DNA of 64,000 nt from Hydractinia symbiolongicarpus (lineage: Eukaryota; Cnidaria; Hydrozoa; Anthoathecata; Hydractiniidae). Position 1 is the first letter of the stretch, and each line of letters begins with the position of its first letter. Below are positions 1-12,200 of this stretch, one piece after another. The stretch spans positions 15,929,001-15,993,000 of the forward strand of contig NC_079875.1 in assembly GCF_029227915.1 (NCBI RefSeq). Reading direction: 5' to 3'. The notes under the pieces were generated by a model. That model was not told the DNA's origin. It made no database searches and worked only from the letters and a program-made list of their open reading frames with translations. Position numbers and translations under genes: made by a program.

Positions 1-2021
1 ACTCAAAAAATAAATGCAGAATAACCTTTAATGGCACATCAACAGTTGTCATTAACTGTACAATATTCCCCCTTAGGTCTTTAAACTGTTCTGGGCGAAT
101 ATCTGATGGTTGCAATGGAGGGAGAATTTCTCGTTTCAAATACTTTCTTATAACAGGATTAACTCGACACACATAACAAAACGCTGTTAAAATTGCCATG
201 GTTTTCTCCTTCATTTCAATGTAATTGTCAACTTGTATTCTCAATTTCAATGCATCTAGAAACACTATGACGGAACGCATTTCAAAGTTCTAAAAAAAAC
301 AATCAAGTCAATATAACAACAACTGCACAAAGCTAAAGAAAAATCATGTGACAAAAGAAGCCATAAAATGTAACAACGTGTTTCCAAAAAAAAATACATA
401 CGACAAAATTGATGAAAATTAACTGCATAAGGAATCATTACTATAAACGTTGTTTCAGTTAGATATGGTTCAGATTAACATTACACAATTTCTATACCTC
501 GTACGTTACCGGATGTCCACAAAACTGTTCTTCTTCATCTTTATTACTATTTATTACCAAACCATCGAGAGCTGTTTTCGGCATATTAACCATCATATGA
601 GCTATATGTGTCAACAGATCATCTTTTTCATCGGAGTCGAAGGGATAAAAACTAACTAACATGTTTTGTAAAATGCATACTAGATGTAAACAATCGTCAA
701 CAATACTTGGAGAGGTACTATTGCTTAGCTCTAGGGTTATATTAAACAACGCTTTCAAGACTTCACATATAATAGGAATATGCAGACCAGAGTCGTCAGA
801 TCTAAAAAAAATAATAAATAGTATTACGAGATTACCAAAGATAACACACAAACATTATTGATACTCATGAATTCGCGAATTTCATTGGTTGCTTGTTGAA
901 ATTGTTTCCTCAGTGCAAATAAGATAAAAGTTATTCTGAATCAGTTAGAAAATACACATTACCTCTGTGCAGTCAATTTAATGGAAATTAGTAAAAAAAA
1001 ATTCTTTAGTATATAGAGGGTTTTTGAGGATATTAATAGATTTTTCCTTATCATTTTAGAGGACCTTTACTAAAACTTCAGAAAATGTTGGTGACAAATA
1101 GATTAAATAGTGCTAATAAATAGAAGAAGCCGTAGTTCAAAATCACAATTTAGAGTTTTTTAATTTCCCTTTTCAAAAAACCTTAAAAATACCTGCAAAA
1201 GGTCATTTTCTCTAATTTTAAAATCGTAAAATTTTAAAATTTTAACGAATTTCAAAGTTTTAAAAATAAACTACTTTGAAAATATAAATGGACTTTAAGG
1301 CATCACATGATGTGACCATAAGCATAAAAGCAAGTTTTTTAAAGAAAAATAAGGAAAATGTTCAATTTCATACATAATAAAAAGAGGAAGTAACACATAC
1401 AAGAGGAATTAACACATACTTTGAATTAGCCAAAACTGCATCTGTCATAACCTTAACTAAAGTTGCAACAGCATCATCTTCAAGCATTTGGTTCCGTTCA
1501 CTAACCTCCAATGCAGACATCAAAAACATTAATCGAATTTCGTAAAAATAATAATCAGTCACAGATTGATCTGTTATTTTCATTTCATCAATCATAAGTT
1601 TAATTAAGTTATTTTCTTTAAAATATATTCTGACTTTGTCACTAAGATAGACCCAGTTACATAAACATTTCACTGTTTCAATTTTTGACAAAAGGATATT
1701 GGAACCTAATTCTGCTTTCTCCTTTAGCAATTTTGCAAATATGTCCATGTAGAAATCAACATTTTTTATATTCAACACAAGGTTTTTGTCTCTGCTTAAC
1801 AATCTTGTTATTTTGATACATTCCAACGAGAGTGGATGTTGATGGATTAATAAAAAGATTTTGTCAAGCAGTTTATTGTGACATTTGGCATCTAATTCTG
1901 AATACTCAAATGTCTTCTCATTTTCGCAAATAAATTTCTCCAAGACTTTTTTGCCTTCTTCTATAACTGCTGCATCATCCAAGTTATTGGTGAGCTCCTC
2001 GAATACTGGCAATAAATCCAT
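1..2021 (-). CDS. RIC8: RIC8/synembryn homologue, 5' part (3 exons, runs off window)
   Basis: RIC8 proteins are cytosolic chaperones and guanine-nucleotide exchange factors for G-protein alpha subunits, built of armadillo-like helical repeats. Three exons are visible: 1420-2021 (start ATG at 2021), 498-801 and 1-289, the last continuing past the window. Donors are GTATGT and GTATAG, acceptors are T-rich TTTTTAG, and the phases (2, then 0) join without a break, giving about 300 residues. Family-like motifs are a RLLSRD block, a KCLCNWVYLSD block, a YYFYEIRLMFLMSALE block, then EVLKALFNITLE in exon 2 and YLKREILPPL in exon 3; these match the order in animal RIC8. The start MDLLPVFEEL is the first ATG of the open frame. 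No lesions were seen. Assignment is by remembered family motifs; another armadillo protein is unlikely. Confidence 0.85.
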
Positions 2022-2627
2022 ATTACTAGACTAAAAAATAATAGTTCATTATTCAATGATTGGGTCAGGGATTGATTAGCAATTTACTAATAAAACATAA
2101 TGAACATTAATTCGCTGCCTGTTAAAAAGATGATAAGATTGAAGAGGAAGTTCAAAGTGAAAAGGAGATCACTGATATAGCTTTTGTAGCAAGTGCAGGC
2201 CTATCAATAAGGGGAGAGCAATTGCGCTTGCTCAAACAAAGGCTCACCCAATTCTGAGAAATGAGAAACTAGCTGAGCCATTAATTGCTCCCCCAATTCC
2301 AAAAATTGTTTTTCAGGCTCAGCAATATCAATTCATCTCACATGGAAATCAATGTTCTCTTTCTTATTATTTACAGTTTAAATTATTGAAACATTGGGGA
2401 AGCGATTTATTGCTCGGGTGTTATTTTCTTTTTGATAGGCCTTCAAAACTTCATAGTTTTCAAAAAAAATTGATGTTTTTATGTGGCAATCATGCTAGAG
2501 CAATACACCTCTTCACCTTTCAAGTTGTTTGCTTATTTTCTGTATATTAAAAAAAGGAAGTAAACAGAGTGAATTTTATAAGGCCTTGACCACGAGCATT
2601 ATGATTATTTTTCCTTTTCTGAAGAAA
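2022..2627. other. Upstream region of the RIC8 gene, no coding signal
   Basis: This AT-rich stretch just upstream of the RIC8 start should contain its promoter and 5' UTR. I see no convincing ORF, RNA gene or clear TATA element that I would defend. Confidence 0.5.
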
Positions 2628-2721
2628 CTAGTCTATAGCCCGTGGAAAAATCCACGGGTTCGCTCGTCCTTTTTATACCGCATTGCGTGTTTCTCGACGT
2701 ATACGGGTATTATAATATAGA
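2628..2721 (-). mobile_element. Miniature Helitron-like element (94 bp, complete)
   Basis: Read on the minus strand it begins TCTATATTATAATACCCGTA and ends with a perfect stem-loop (CCCGTGG, loop ATTTT, CCACGGG is contained in it) followed 11 bases later by terminal CTAG. The insertion lies between A and T with no target duplication. A 5' TC, a subterminal 3' hairpin and a 3' CTRR end inserted into AT are the Helitron signature. It has no coding capacity. A longer relative lies at 21416-21563 and further ends are scattered through the window. Confidence 0.7.
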
Positions 2722-5433
2722 TAATTAGTCTTACGGCATTTAGTATATTGTAACCATTCTTCATGGTCAGAGCCTTTTTAATTCATAACAGATAACTTCC
2801 TTTTTTCAATTCTTAATAGGAGCGTTTTAACAAAAGAAAAATTTATTCAAACAGTTGTTAGCTGAAACTGTGAACTTGTGTACAGGCCCGTTTAAGGAGA
2901 GGCATGCGCACTTGCCCACACACGCAAAAAAAGTTACGCGAGCAAATTTATCGCTTGCATAAGACTACTATATATAGCAAAGATTTTTTAAAGACATAAT
3001 GCAATGCAATTTTACCATTTATGCTTACCGAGTACTCTTTGTTGATATCTTTGATCAGCGGCGGCTGGATCATTTAGTTTTATTATTTTACAGATTAAGC
3101 ATATGCATGTTGGACATAAAACTTTTTAATTAGTTGTAAAAAACAGGTGCTTTTTTTGCTACAAATAAATTAACTTTTTATTTCATTGATGTCAATAATG
3201 ATGTTAAACAAGTTTCATTAATATGATGGATGTTACCTGTGAATCGAAACTAAATATTTTGCTGAGCCAATTTCGTCCCCATAATCTTTTATATCTTTTC
3301 TGTTCTTTTTAATTTTTTTAAATTACTATATAAATAACATATGAAAAGTTGGAAAAAGACGTTTTTAACAAGGGAGGTTCGTATAATTTTTAAGTCGATA
3401 TTCCTTAACTTGATAAACAATTCTTTAAATGTGAATGCCTTGAGAACGAAAAGAGATTTTTAAAAAATTTAAAAAGACTTGTTAGTTAACTTTTTAAGCT
3501 CTATGATATAAGTCCAACATCATTTTATACCTCGAGTTCCCTTTAACTATTGGCCTAAGCACTACCCAAACTGGGGTACTCCATGTTTTCAGTTAACCTA
3601 GTCTTTTCCTAGTGCCATTACCCAATATTGAAAAACTCAGACCTCTGCCATTTTCAGCAAAGCTGAGTCATAAACCTATAGCTACATGATGACTTTTGCA
3701 ATCTCTAGCATCTTTTTTCCTGCTGACAAAGGCCACAGCCAAAAGAACTTATATACAGCTAAAAAGTAATAAATAACATCATGCTTGAAATCACCTATAC
3801 ACCCAATCATAGTTCAGTGTTTTTCCTTTGTGCGCAGAAATGGGAGGTAATGTGTGGTTTGTTTACATTTTTACCATCATTTCCTTGCGTGCATCGGGCA
3901 TTATGTAATTACTTAGATGCGTGCGCAAGTGAATATTGGAACTTGATTCCATGTATGGCGGATACATGTATTATATATAATACATGTGTGCCTACTTAGC
4001 GAGGCTTTAAAACGCTAATTTAGCATCTGATTGGCATCTTGTTCCTGACTGACTGGTTGGTTTAGAAAGAAGTATCAAATAAAGTTGTCTTGCAGACCAG
4101 GTGAACAAACAAAAGTTGCTGCGTGACATAATGTTTTGATTTTGCATCTAGAACAATGGTAATGTGCATGCATGTGCAACAAGCAAAAAGTATCTGTAGC
4201 TAGACGTCCACGGTTGAAAATATCAAGTGTAAAAAAAAACTGATGCTAAAATTAGTAATGTCTGCTCTTAAACAGAGAAGATAATAGTTGAGAATAAACA
4301 ATTCCAATTCATTTTTAACCTTACATTCCTAACAATCCATAAATTAGCATAAAGATTCAATTTGGCTAATCTAGCTAGGCCTTATTTTCTTGCCTGTTAG
4401 GATGCACGCACATACATTCACAACTTATCTATACATTGTATGGTTATTTTGAAAATTAAATTTGGTCAAACTACTTTAGCTATCTACATTTGTTTCATAA
4501 CTTTTGCCTGTTTTATATTCTGACTTTTGGCTCCTTAACACTCTTCCAACATTGTTTTGGCATAATCATAGCAATAAAATTGTTTCTTGAAATATTGATA
4601 TCGAAAAGATAAGCGCGTGACTCCTGGCAATTCACCACCTAGCAAAGCTAAAACATACATGTCTAGCCTATGCTATGTAGCTATGCATATGAAAAATATA
4701 GCTAGCCCTTTTTATAAAGTCAGCTAACCCGTTCTATTTCGAAACTTAAAATAAAAATAGATTCTAATTAAAGTTAAATACCACATCAATACTTTAAATT
4801 TCCCATTACCAGGTAAAAAAATCCCTGAACTTCTACCTCTATATAGCTAGCTACCTTTTTGTGTTGTTTTTTTGACTTCACACAGCTGCACTGCTCTGTT
4901 GGTTTCGAGGGTCGGTAGCATGAACACGACGGCCCTGTACCGTATGTTGTTTCCCCTTAAAAATGAACAACGCGAGAGAGAAGATTTTTACTTGTGGCCT
5001 GCGGGTTTTTGTTCGTAAGCAATCGCTCCACACATATTCAACAGCTGCACACGTTAACAGAGGTAACCCCCGTCACATGTGCTGCACTTAAACAGTTGCT
5101 TCACATCTCACTATTTCTCTCTAGCCATTTGTGTATAAAACATGGAGTCACTGGTTGTGCGTGAAGCGACTGTTTACGATAAAAAAAACCCCGCGTACCT
5201 CCTGTAGACAATTCAGAGTTGTTTAGGCACTTAATACTCTGAAAATTCCATTGCATGTAAAGGATAATTTTTGTTAGATTTTGCCTTTAAGATATACTTT
5301 CTGCTTTAGTTTTGCTTAGACAATTTAAAGAGGACTAAATCATTACGTCATTGTTTAAATCAACCATTGTAAACAAATGGAAAGGGGTATTTTTCTGATT
5401 GGATAATGTTGTTCTTATGACGAGGAAAATATC
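2722..5433. other. Gene-free intergenic stretch
   Basis: No ORF with recognisable domains, no RNA gene and no structured repeat was found. A 72-codon open frame near 3781-3999 has no recognisable features. The region is AT-rich with scattered GCTAGCTA-like and ATATAT patches. Confidence 0.5.
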
Positions 5434-8400
5434 TAAGTAAGTAAGTAAGTTATATTTGCCATCATTATAAAATCGTTAAAAATATTTACAGAGAAAAAGA
5501 AATTGAAAACAAATAAATAAAATAATAAACTATATATAATATTAAAATGTATCATAAAAAATATAAAAAAAAATTAAATGCAATTTTCCTGAGTGTTGAT
5601 ATGTTTGATGGCTGGATAACACAAAACAAGCCAAGGCGAGATTTCCATTGTGGTCCATTTCTACCCTTATAGAAAAAAAGATAATCAAAACGAAAACGAA
5701 AGGATTATCAAAAGATCATATGAATTTAATTCACAAAATCATCTGAGTCCCTTCTCGTTATAACAACAAAATAGTGCTTTTTTAGGTTGTGTTTAAAACT
5801 GTTTGTAGTACTAGATCTTTTAAGACCCTCAGGAAGAGTATTCCATAAGGAGGGTCCAAGGTAGGAAAGACACTGTTGACCTTGGGATGTTTTTACACAA
5901 GATTGTTCAAGCCTCTGGAATGATGAACGAGTCGAAGCTCTTTTATGACTTGATGGAATAAATACATCAGACATGTACAGAGGACATTTTTTCTGAAAAA
6001 ATTTATATGCATGATTGTTTACGCATACTTTAAACCTTTCGCCAACTGGTAGCCAATTTATTTCCTTAAAATCCGTAGCACCTACATGTGATCTGCTACT
6101 TTTTTGTAAACAGAAGCGAACACATTTGTTTTGAGCAACCTGGAGCTTCTTTTTTAAAACTTTTGTCAGGTTTGGATACCACACAGTACTGGCATAGTCG
6201 AAATGTGGTTGAATTAAAGAGTTACAAAGAAGTCGTCGCAGATCCTTGTTAAAAAATGAGCTTTGACGATAAAGAAATTTAATTTTGCCATTAATTTTGT
6301 TAATCACATGTAAGGCCATTGACTCACCAGACAGTGATTGGTCAAAGATGCAACCAAGATATTCAACTTTCGTATGCTGCTTGATTTCTACTCCATTGTA
6401 GGAAATATTAAGTTTTTCTGCTTTCTTAATTTTTCCCCTGGAGGCAAAAAGAATAGACTTAGTTTTATCTTCACCAAAGTGAATGCTGAGTTTGTTGTCC
6501 ACAAACCAATCACATAAATTACTGAAGTCTGTATTAAGAGCATTTTCCATCTCAGTTATGTCTTTGTGTTGAAATAAGAGACATGAATCATCTGCGTAGA
6601 GAAAAAGATCACATTGTACTAAAGCTTGTGGCATATCGTTTACATAAAGTAAGAACAGAAGTGGACCCAAGATAGAACCTTGGGGAACACCACATTCCAG
6701 TTTACCTGGATTAGATGATAAGTTATCTATTGACACACAAAATGTTCTGTTTGCAAGGTAAGACCTGAACCAAAGAATTACTTCATTTGAAAATCCAAGA
6801 GTTCCTAATTTTTCCAAAAGTATGGAGTGGTTGATGGTATCGAAAGCTTTTTGTAGGTCAATGAGGATCATACCAGACAGCAAGCCTGCATCAAAACCTT
6901 TTGAAATTTTGTCATGTATATATGATAGACAAAAATCTGTTGAATGACAGCTTCTAAAGCCAGACTGAAATTTAAATAATATATTGTTTTCGTCTAAGAA
7001 AGCTTGTGTTTGGTTATGGACCACTCTTTCAATAATTTTAGAAAAAAGAGGAAGCAAAGATATAGGGCGGTAATTCTTTGGATCAGTTCTTGATCCCTTC
7101 TTATATAGTGGCTTAAGTTTAGCTATCTTACATCCACTAGGGAAAGATGACAGTGAGATAGAAAGATTACATAATTGAGTTATTGGTCTGCAGAGAACAT
7201 CAGCACCATCCTTCAAGAAAATTCCAGATATAGTATCAAGTCCTGGTGCTTTTGTTGTACTAGTATCATTCAGCAAATTCAGCACATCTTCTTCTAAGAC
7301 TTGCTGAAAATTGAATATCTTGTTTCCAATGTTTAGCGAGTTGTAATATGAGATGACAGCATTTATCCCAAATCTATTTGAGGGCTTAGGAAGATTTTGA
7401 AGCAGCCCATCTGCTAGACCAGAGAAAAAGTTCTTAAATATCTCTAGTTTTGATTTTGTATCAAAATGTAAGGCATCCTCATCCTTTAGACAGTAGTTCG
7501 GATCTGACTTCTTTGAGTTGTCAAGTCCCATAGACTTTAGAGTCTTCCATAGTTCCTTAGGCTTGCCTGTGTTTTCTGTTATTTTGTTTTTATAGTATTC
7601 TTTTTTCTTTTTATTGATCAAATTTTGCACATTACTTTTTGCTTCATTCCAGAGGTCAGAATCAATTTGTAATTTTGACTTCTTAAACTTTATAAAAAGT
7701 TTATCTCTAGTAGCAATCTTGTCTGCAATCTCACCATCAAACCATTCCTGGGAGTTGCATTTAATTCTGGCCTCTTTAGTAGGTGCTATAGTATCTATTA
7801 CTGACATTAGTTTTGTCAAAAAATCAGAGTAGGCCAGATCAATGTCCGTAAACTCATTATAATTTGGAAAGTTTGTATCCCTTAGGAGACCCTGATACTG
7901 TTCCTTTGTGTAGTTTTTAAAAGATCGAAATTTGATATGTTTGTGGGTATCAAACTTGACTTTTTTGACTTTTCTGGTGCAGAAAATCATTTGGTGATCT
8001 GATAGTCCAACATTTAAAACTCCACTTTGAGAAACTTTACCAACACAATTTGTTAAAAAGTGGTCAATAACTGTTGCAGTAGCACAAGTTACCCTTGTAG
8101 GCTCAACAATCAATTGTTTAAGGCCATAAAGCGAACAAAATTCTACATATTGCTTTTGCAATCCAGAGACATGATCACTCTTAAGTGCTGTCTTATTCAT
8201 TTTAAAAATACTTCTACCATTACAAAGAGTATTGATATTAAAGTCTCCCAAGAGATAGAATTCTTTCTCATCAAAATCTAATGTAGTAAATTCATCTGAA
8301 ATATTATTGACAAAATTATTATGATCTGGTGGTCTGTAAAACACTCCAACAGTGAAAGGCTTTGTTTTAGGAAATCTTGGAAAAGTTATCGGTGAAGAAG

Positions 8401-8440
8401 TGGTTATATCGACCTGTGGCCAAAGCTATGGTAAGTTCAA
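5434..8440 (-). mobile_element. CR1/L2-type non-LTR retrotransposon (LINE), 5' truncated
   Basis: A minus-strand LINE containing the end of an apurinic endonuclease, a reverse transcriptase and about 290 bp of 3' UTR. The 3' end is marked on the plus strand by TAAGTAAGTAAGTAAGT at 5434-5450, a short tandem tail (CTTA repeats on the element strand) instead of poly(A), as in the CR1/L2 group. The 5' end is lost inside the endonuclease domain: an in-frame TAG lies at 8426-8428 and no endonuclease N-terminus follows upstream. The upstream edge at about 8440 is approximate. Confidence 0.85.
5726..8344 (-). CDS. LINE endonuclease/reverse transcriptase ORF (872 codons, N-terminally truncated)
   Basis: The frame is open from 8425 down to the stop at 5726; the first ATG is at 8344, but coding similarity begins before it (a PFTVGVFYRPP endonuclease motif overlaps the ATG), so this ATG is not the original start. 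Domains in order: endonuclease C-terminal part with FYLLGDFNIN and LSDHQMI (residues about 1-125); reverse transcriptase with KPLYKKGSRTDPKNYRPISL, FQSGFRSCHSTDF, ILIDLQKAFDTINHSIL, GVPQGSILGPLLFLLYVNDM and the catalytic LYADDS (about residues 360-610); then a C-terminal region with HFDYASTVWYP and LQVAQNKCVRF typical of the CR1/L2 group. No stop or frameshift interrupts the RT, so the insertion may be fairly young. It cannot be autonomous without the endonuclease N-terminus. Confidence 0.9.
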   Translation of the reverse strand: MFYRPPDHNNFVNNISDEFTTLDFDEKEFYLLGDFNINTLCNGRSIFKMNKTALKSDHVSGLQKQYVEFCSLYGLKQLIVEPTRVTCATATVIDHFLTNCVGKVSQSGVLNVGLSDHQMIFCTRKVKKVKFDTHKHIKFRSFKNYTKEQYQGLLRDTNFPNYNEFTDIDLAYSDFLTKLMSVIDTIAPTKEARIKCNSQEWFDGEIADKIATRDKLFIKFKKSKLQIDSDLWNEAKSNVQNLINKKKKEYYKNKITENTGKPKELWKTLKSMGLDNSKKSDPNYCLKDEDALHFDTKSKLEIFKNFFSGLADGLLQNLPKPSNRFGINAVISYYNSLNIGNKIFNFQQVLEEDVLNLLNDTSTTKAPGLDTISGIFLKDGADVLCRPITQLCNLSISLSSFPSGCKIAKLKPLYKKGSRTDPKNYRPISLLPLFSKIIERVVHNQTQAFLDENNILFKFQSGFRSCHSTDFCLSYIHDKISKGFDAGLLSGMILIDLQKAFDTINHSILLEKLGTLGFSNEVILWFRSYLANRTFCVSIDNLSSNPGKLECGVPQGSILGPLLFLLYVNDMPQALVQCDLFLYADDSCLLFQHKDITEMENALNTDFSNLCDWFVDNKLSIHFGEDKTKSILFASRGKIKKAEKLNISYNGVEIKQHTKVEYLGCIFDQSLSGESMALHVINKINGKIKFLYRQSSFFNKDLRRLLCNSLIQPHFDYASTVWYPNLTKVLKKKLQVAQNKCVRFCLQKSSRSHVGATDFKEINWLPVGERFKVCVNNHAYKFFQKKCPLYMSDVFIPSSHKRASTRSSFQRLEQSCVKTSQGQQCLSYLGPSLWNTLPEGLKRSSTTNSFKHNLKKHYFVVITRRDSDDFVN

Positions 8441-9214
8441 GAATTCTTCAAGCATTTATAGCAGAATGATTACTCTTCAGGCTATCAAAATATGGCGAAA
8501 GGTCGAAACAAAAACAACACACTTCTACAATGTTTTAATATTAACAGTTACATGAAATATATATAAGCACAACCACCTCAAGTTATGTTTTATGTGAGAA
8601 ACTCACATATGCTTTTTATACAACCTTTAGAAAATATTTACATAAAGATATGCTTAAAAGACTGCATTGGAACTACCAGGACAATTGGGGGACGGAAAGA
8701 CAGTTTTCCACTTTAAGAAAGTTTTCCGCGAAAAAGAACGGACAGGAACAAAAATTTTTCTGAGCATACGCATGTTTAGGTAATTGAAAAAGTTTCCATC
8801 GTGTACACTTTGCAACGGTTAGACGTGAAAATTTATCATCATCCCACTTTAATATTAGCCTTGTTTTTATACTTTGCTCTCCCTGTTGCCCGAACAACAA
8901 GGGTATGGAATCGTTTGTAAGATAATATTTCCTGTTCATCTATACCTTCTAAAAAAAAAAAAAGGGAAATCTACTAGTCCTGCATGAAATTCTAACTTAA
9001 AAAGTCTCCGTCTTGTAGAAGTGCCTGCTTAAAAGTTTGTGCTACGAAAGTTTCTATAAGAATTGTCGGGGACAAATCAAACTGTACTTTTATGGATGTG
9101 TCAGCTTCATAGGACGTCCGTTTTACTGTATTTACTAAAATACTAAATATTAAAATAAGCCACAATGTTAAAACTCCACTGTTTTTTTAGCAAGAATAGT
9201 CCTCTCCACCACGG
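8441..9214. other. Spacer between the LINE and the 3' end of the receptor gene
   Basis: It should hold the 3' UTR of the minus-strand receptor gene that ends at 9215. An 88-codon minus frame at 8673-8939 has no recognisable domain and is not called a gene. Confidence 0.4.
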
Positions 9215-12200
9215 CTAGTCTTGAGGGAGCATTTTTACTCTTATCAGTTCTGTATCCAGTGGCAGTTCTTCTTTGGCAAACAAACGATTTGGTGTCCATG
9301 TTGAAAAACGAAATCGAACATCTTTATTTTTAACGACACAAACGGCAAAGATAAAACAACCGAGAACGGAAGCTGATATGCAAAAAATCCATTCCGATAT
9401 TTGGGTTGCAAACCAAACCACAAGGGTACCACTCAACCAAGTAACGCCATACAAGGTAAAAAGAACAACTGCATTTCTTGGCCGCAGTAAAATCTCCTCG
9501 TTTTCCTGTTCCATTCTTGAGGATTTATGGATAGCAAAACCAGCACGGGATAGTGTCGCAATACTGCCAATTATAAGTGCGATGACTGGCGCGAGAACTC
9601 CAATATAAAATGGTGTACCATGTACAACACAACTAAAAGAAGAAGACATTATATCGTCATAGAACATTTGAAAAAGAATACAGTTGCATAAGTAAGCGGA
9701 ACAGAAAAAAGCAAGCGAGACAGGAAAAAGGTTCTTCTTACAAGTTTTGGCTTCCATAAAACCGAGGCGCTGCATTTGGAGATATAGCCACGATGAGTAA
9801 AGGAACTCCTAAATATAATATAACGAGGTACTTAATATTCTTAACAACGCCAACGAAGAATTACACTAAGGGAAGAAAATTTTTTGCTGGAGAACAAATT
9901 CTGGAGCTTAAGTTTGTGATTAGTACTATGAAAAATGCGAGATAGGAAGTTGCGAAAACACGCACTTTGTTTAAAAACTACGTATTTCCGGATTGCCAAA
10001 ATGTAACCTAGATATTTCCACGGACCAACCAAACAGCATGGTTATATTCTATTGCCTAATGTAAATTTTATGCTGAATTTTCAGGAAAAATGCAAATAAA
10101 CCGGAAATTGGGTTTAATGCAGAGTAAAATGTCTGTGGAATTTGAAAAAGTGTGGAATTTGAGTTTGCAAATACGAGGCAAATTCGCAAAAATTAATTCT
10201 GCATATATTTATTACAACTTCGAGGTAATTTCCCGACTATGCTGAGATAGCCAAACTCGCAAAAATTATTCTCGTTAAAGTAAAAACAACAATTATAAAA
10301 AAGGTCAACAAAATAAAAAAATATCCAAGTCGTTATAAAAATCAGGAAACAACACGAGCAAAAACGCAAAACATACCGAAAGCAAACAGAGCATTTTTCA
10401 TGAGTAACGAAATTCCTTTTTCAGATTGAGCAGATCCGAGTCTCTGGGATCCGAGCCTCTGGGACGTCCACAACGCATATAGAAATACCCAGCAAAACGT
10501 CGTTAAAGTAAAATACTGCAGAAGTGCGGCTACTGTACGGCATGCTGACGATGACGTGTCACTGACTCCCGACACAAACACCAGCAGTAAACAGACAAGA
10601 GACAAACAGATACAAAGCATGAATCTCGTATCTTGTTTCTGCAAAGATTTTCTAAAACGTTCAAAACAAGAAAAAAAAATCACAATACAGCTAATAAATG
10701 ATAACTTCAACACATGGATTTTAAGAAACACAAGCTACAGTTGACGCCCCTTATCTCGTATATTCGCTATACCAAACTTTTTCGCCAGTCCCTTGAGAGT
10801 TTGAGATAACGAAGGGCGACTATACACATATATTCGAAAACTATATTTATGAGAAATCCAACATAAAGATACTTGAATAAATGATAAATATTAAATTAGT
10901 TTTACACAAACACTAAATAATGCTTTTTCGCTTTCTTCTTAAAGTTACCAGTTCTGTCAAAGTTGAAAATCTCAATTATCGGTGACGTGACGCAGCTTAC
11001 CACCATTAGAAAATGTTTTATTACAAAAGCTTTTAAAGACACATCAAGGTTTTTTCTTCATTTAAGAAGCTTTCCAAGACTTCTAAGGCAAAATATGTTC
11101 TAACCTTAAAAAAAGAACGCAAAAACAGAAGTGGATAAAAAATTCTAGAAAAGACTTAGAAGGCAAATAAGAATGCCAAGTAAATAAAAAAAATGAGATT
11201 AATTATTTTAAGGGAAATACGAAAACATATATCATGTAATACCTGAAAACCAACAATAAAGTTACAGTGATTGCAATGAAGATGATTGCAATTCCACAAC
11301 CAATCCAAGTGACCAGTCCAAGTTTTAATAGCTTCCTTGAAGCTTTGAAAGTTTTTTTCAGGACTAAAGCATAGTATCCCAATTGCTGACATTTGCATGT
11401 GATCAAATTTGGTTCAGAAGACACTTTTACGCAACCTTCTGTGGACCAATGACTTTTCATACCGCTCGACTCTATGAGATAAGTTTAGAATATGATATAA
11501 AATTAAAGGAGTTTAATCAGTATCAAGAGACATGTGACATTTCAATAAAACGTTTGCAGTTAAGAAAAGTAATTGATGAGTTTTAAAGGTATAAAGAACA
11601 AGAGAAGAGAAATTTAAAAAGAAAAAGTTAAAATGATAACATCATTTTCAAACAGACTGCATTAAATAAGGTAAATTGAAATTCCTAACCAGAGAGAACA
11701 GTGTCATTGTTGACACGATGCTGAACTTCAGGTTAAACTAAGTTTGGAGGGTAACACGGGACGCATCTTTTGTGTTTGCAACTTTCAAGCATGCGCACTG
11801 AACAAAAACTGCATTTCCTTTCAGGGTGAATTATTTACATGGAAATCTCGCACAATTGTGAAAATTAATAAAATGCCACCTTAAGTGACTTTTACTTGAC
11901 TTGGACTAATTAAACTTTCATATATAAACAGTCCTACAAATACACCGTAGAATAAAGTGACTCAAACCGATTTAAGTTCAATTCGTGCCTCAGACAGTAG
12001 AAGTAGTCAGTAGAAAACAAATGTAATGAACTAGTAATGTCAGAATAATAATCCTTCAATCTCATCACCTTTATATGTTTTCCATAATGCACAAATTTCG
12101 TAAGCACCATTCTTTCTAATAGATGTGAATTTCAAAATAATTGGTACTTTTAAATTTTCAACATTTTTCTTTGCCAATGCTACATATAATACAACACTGC

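Noticed and set aside
8673-8939. 88-codon minus-strand open frame
   Set aside because: No domain, no splice context and no conserved-looking motif; probably chance or repeat-derived.
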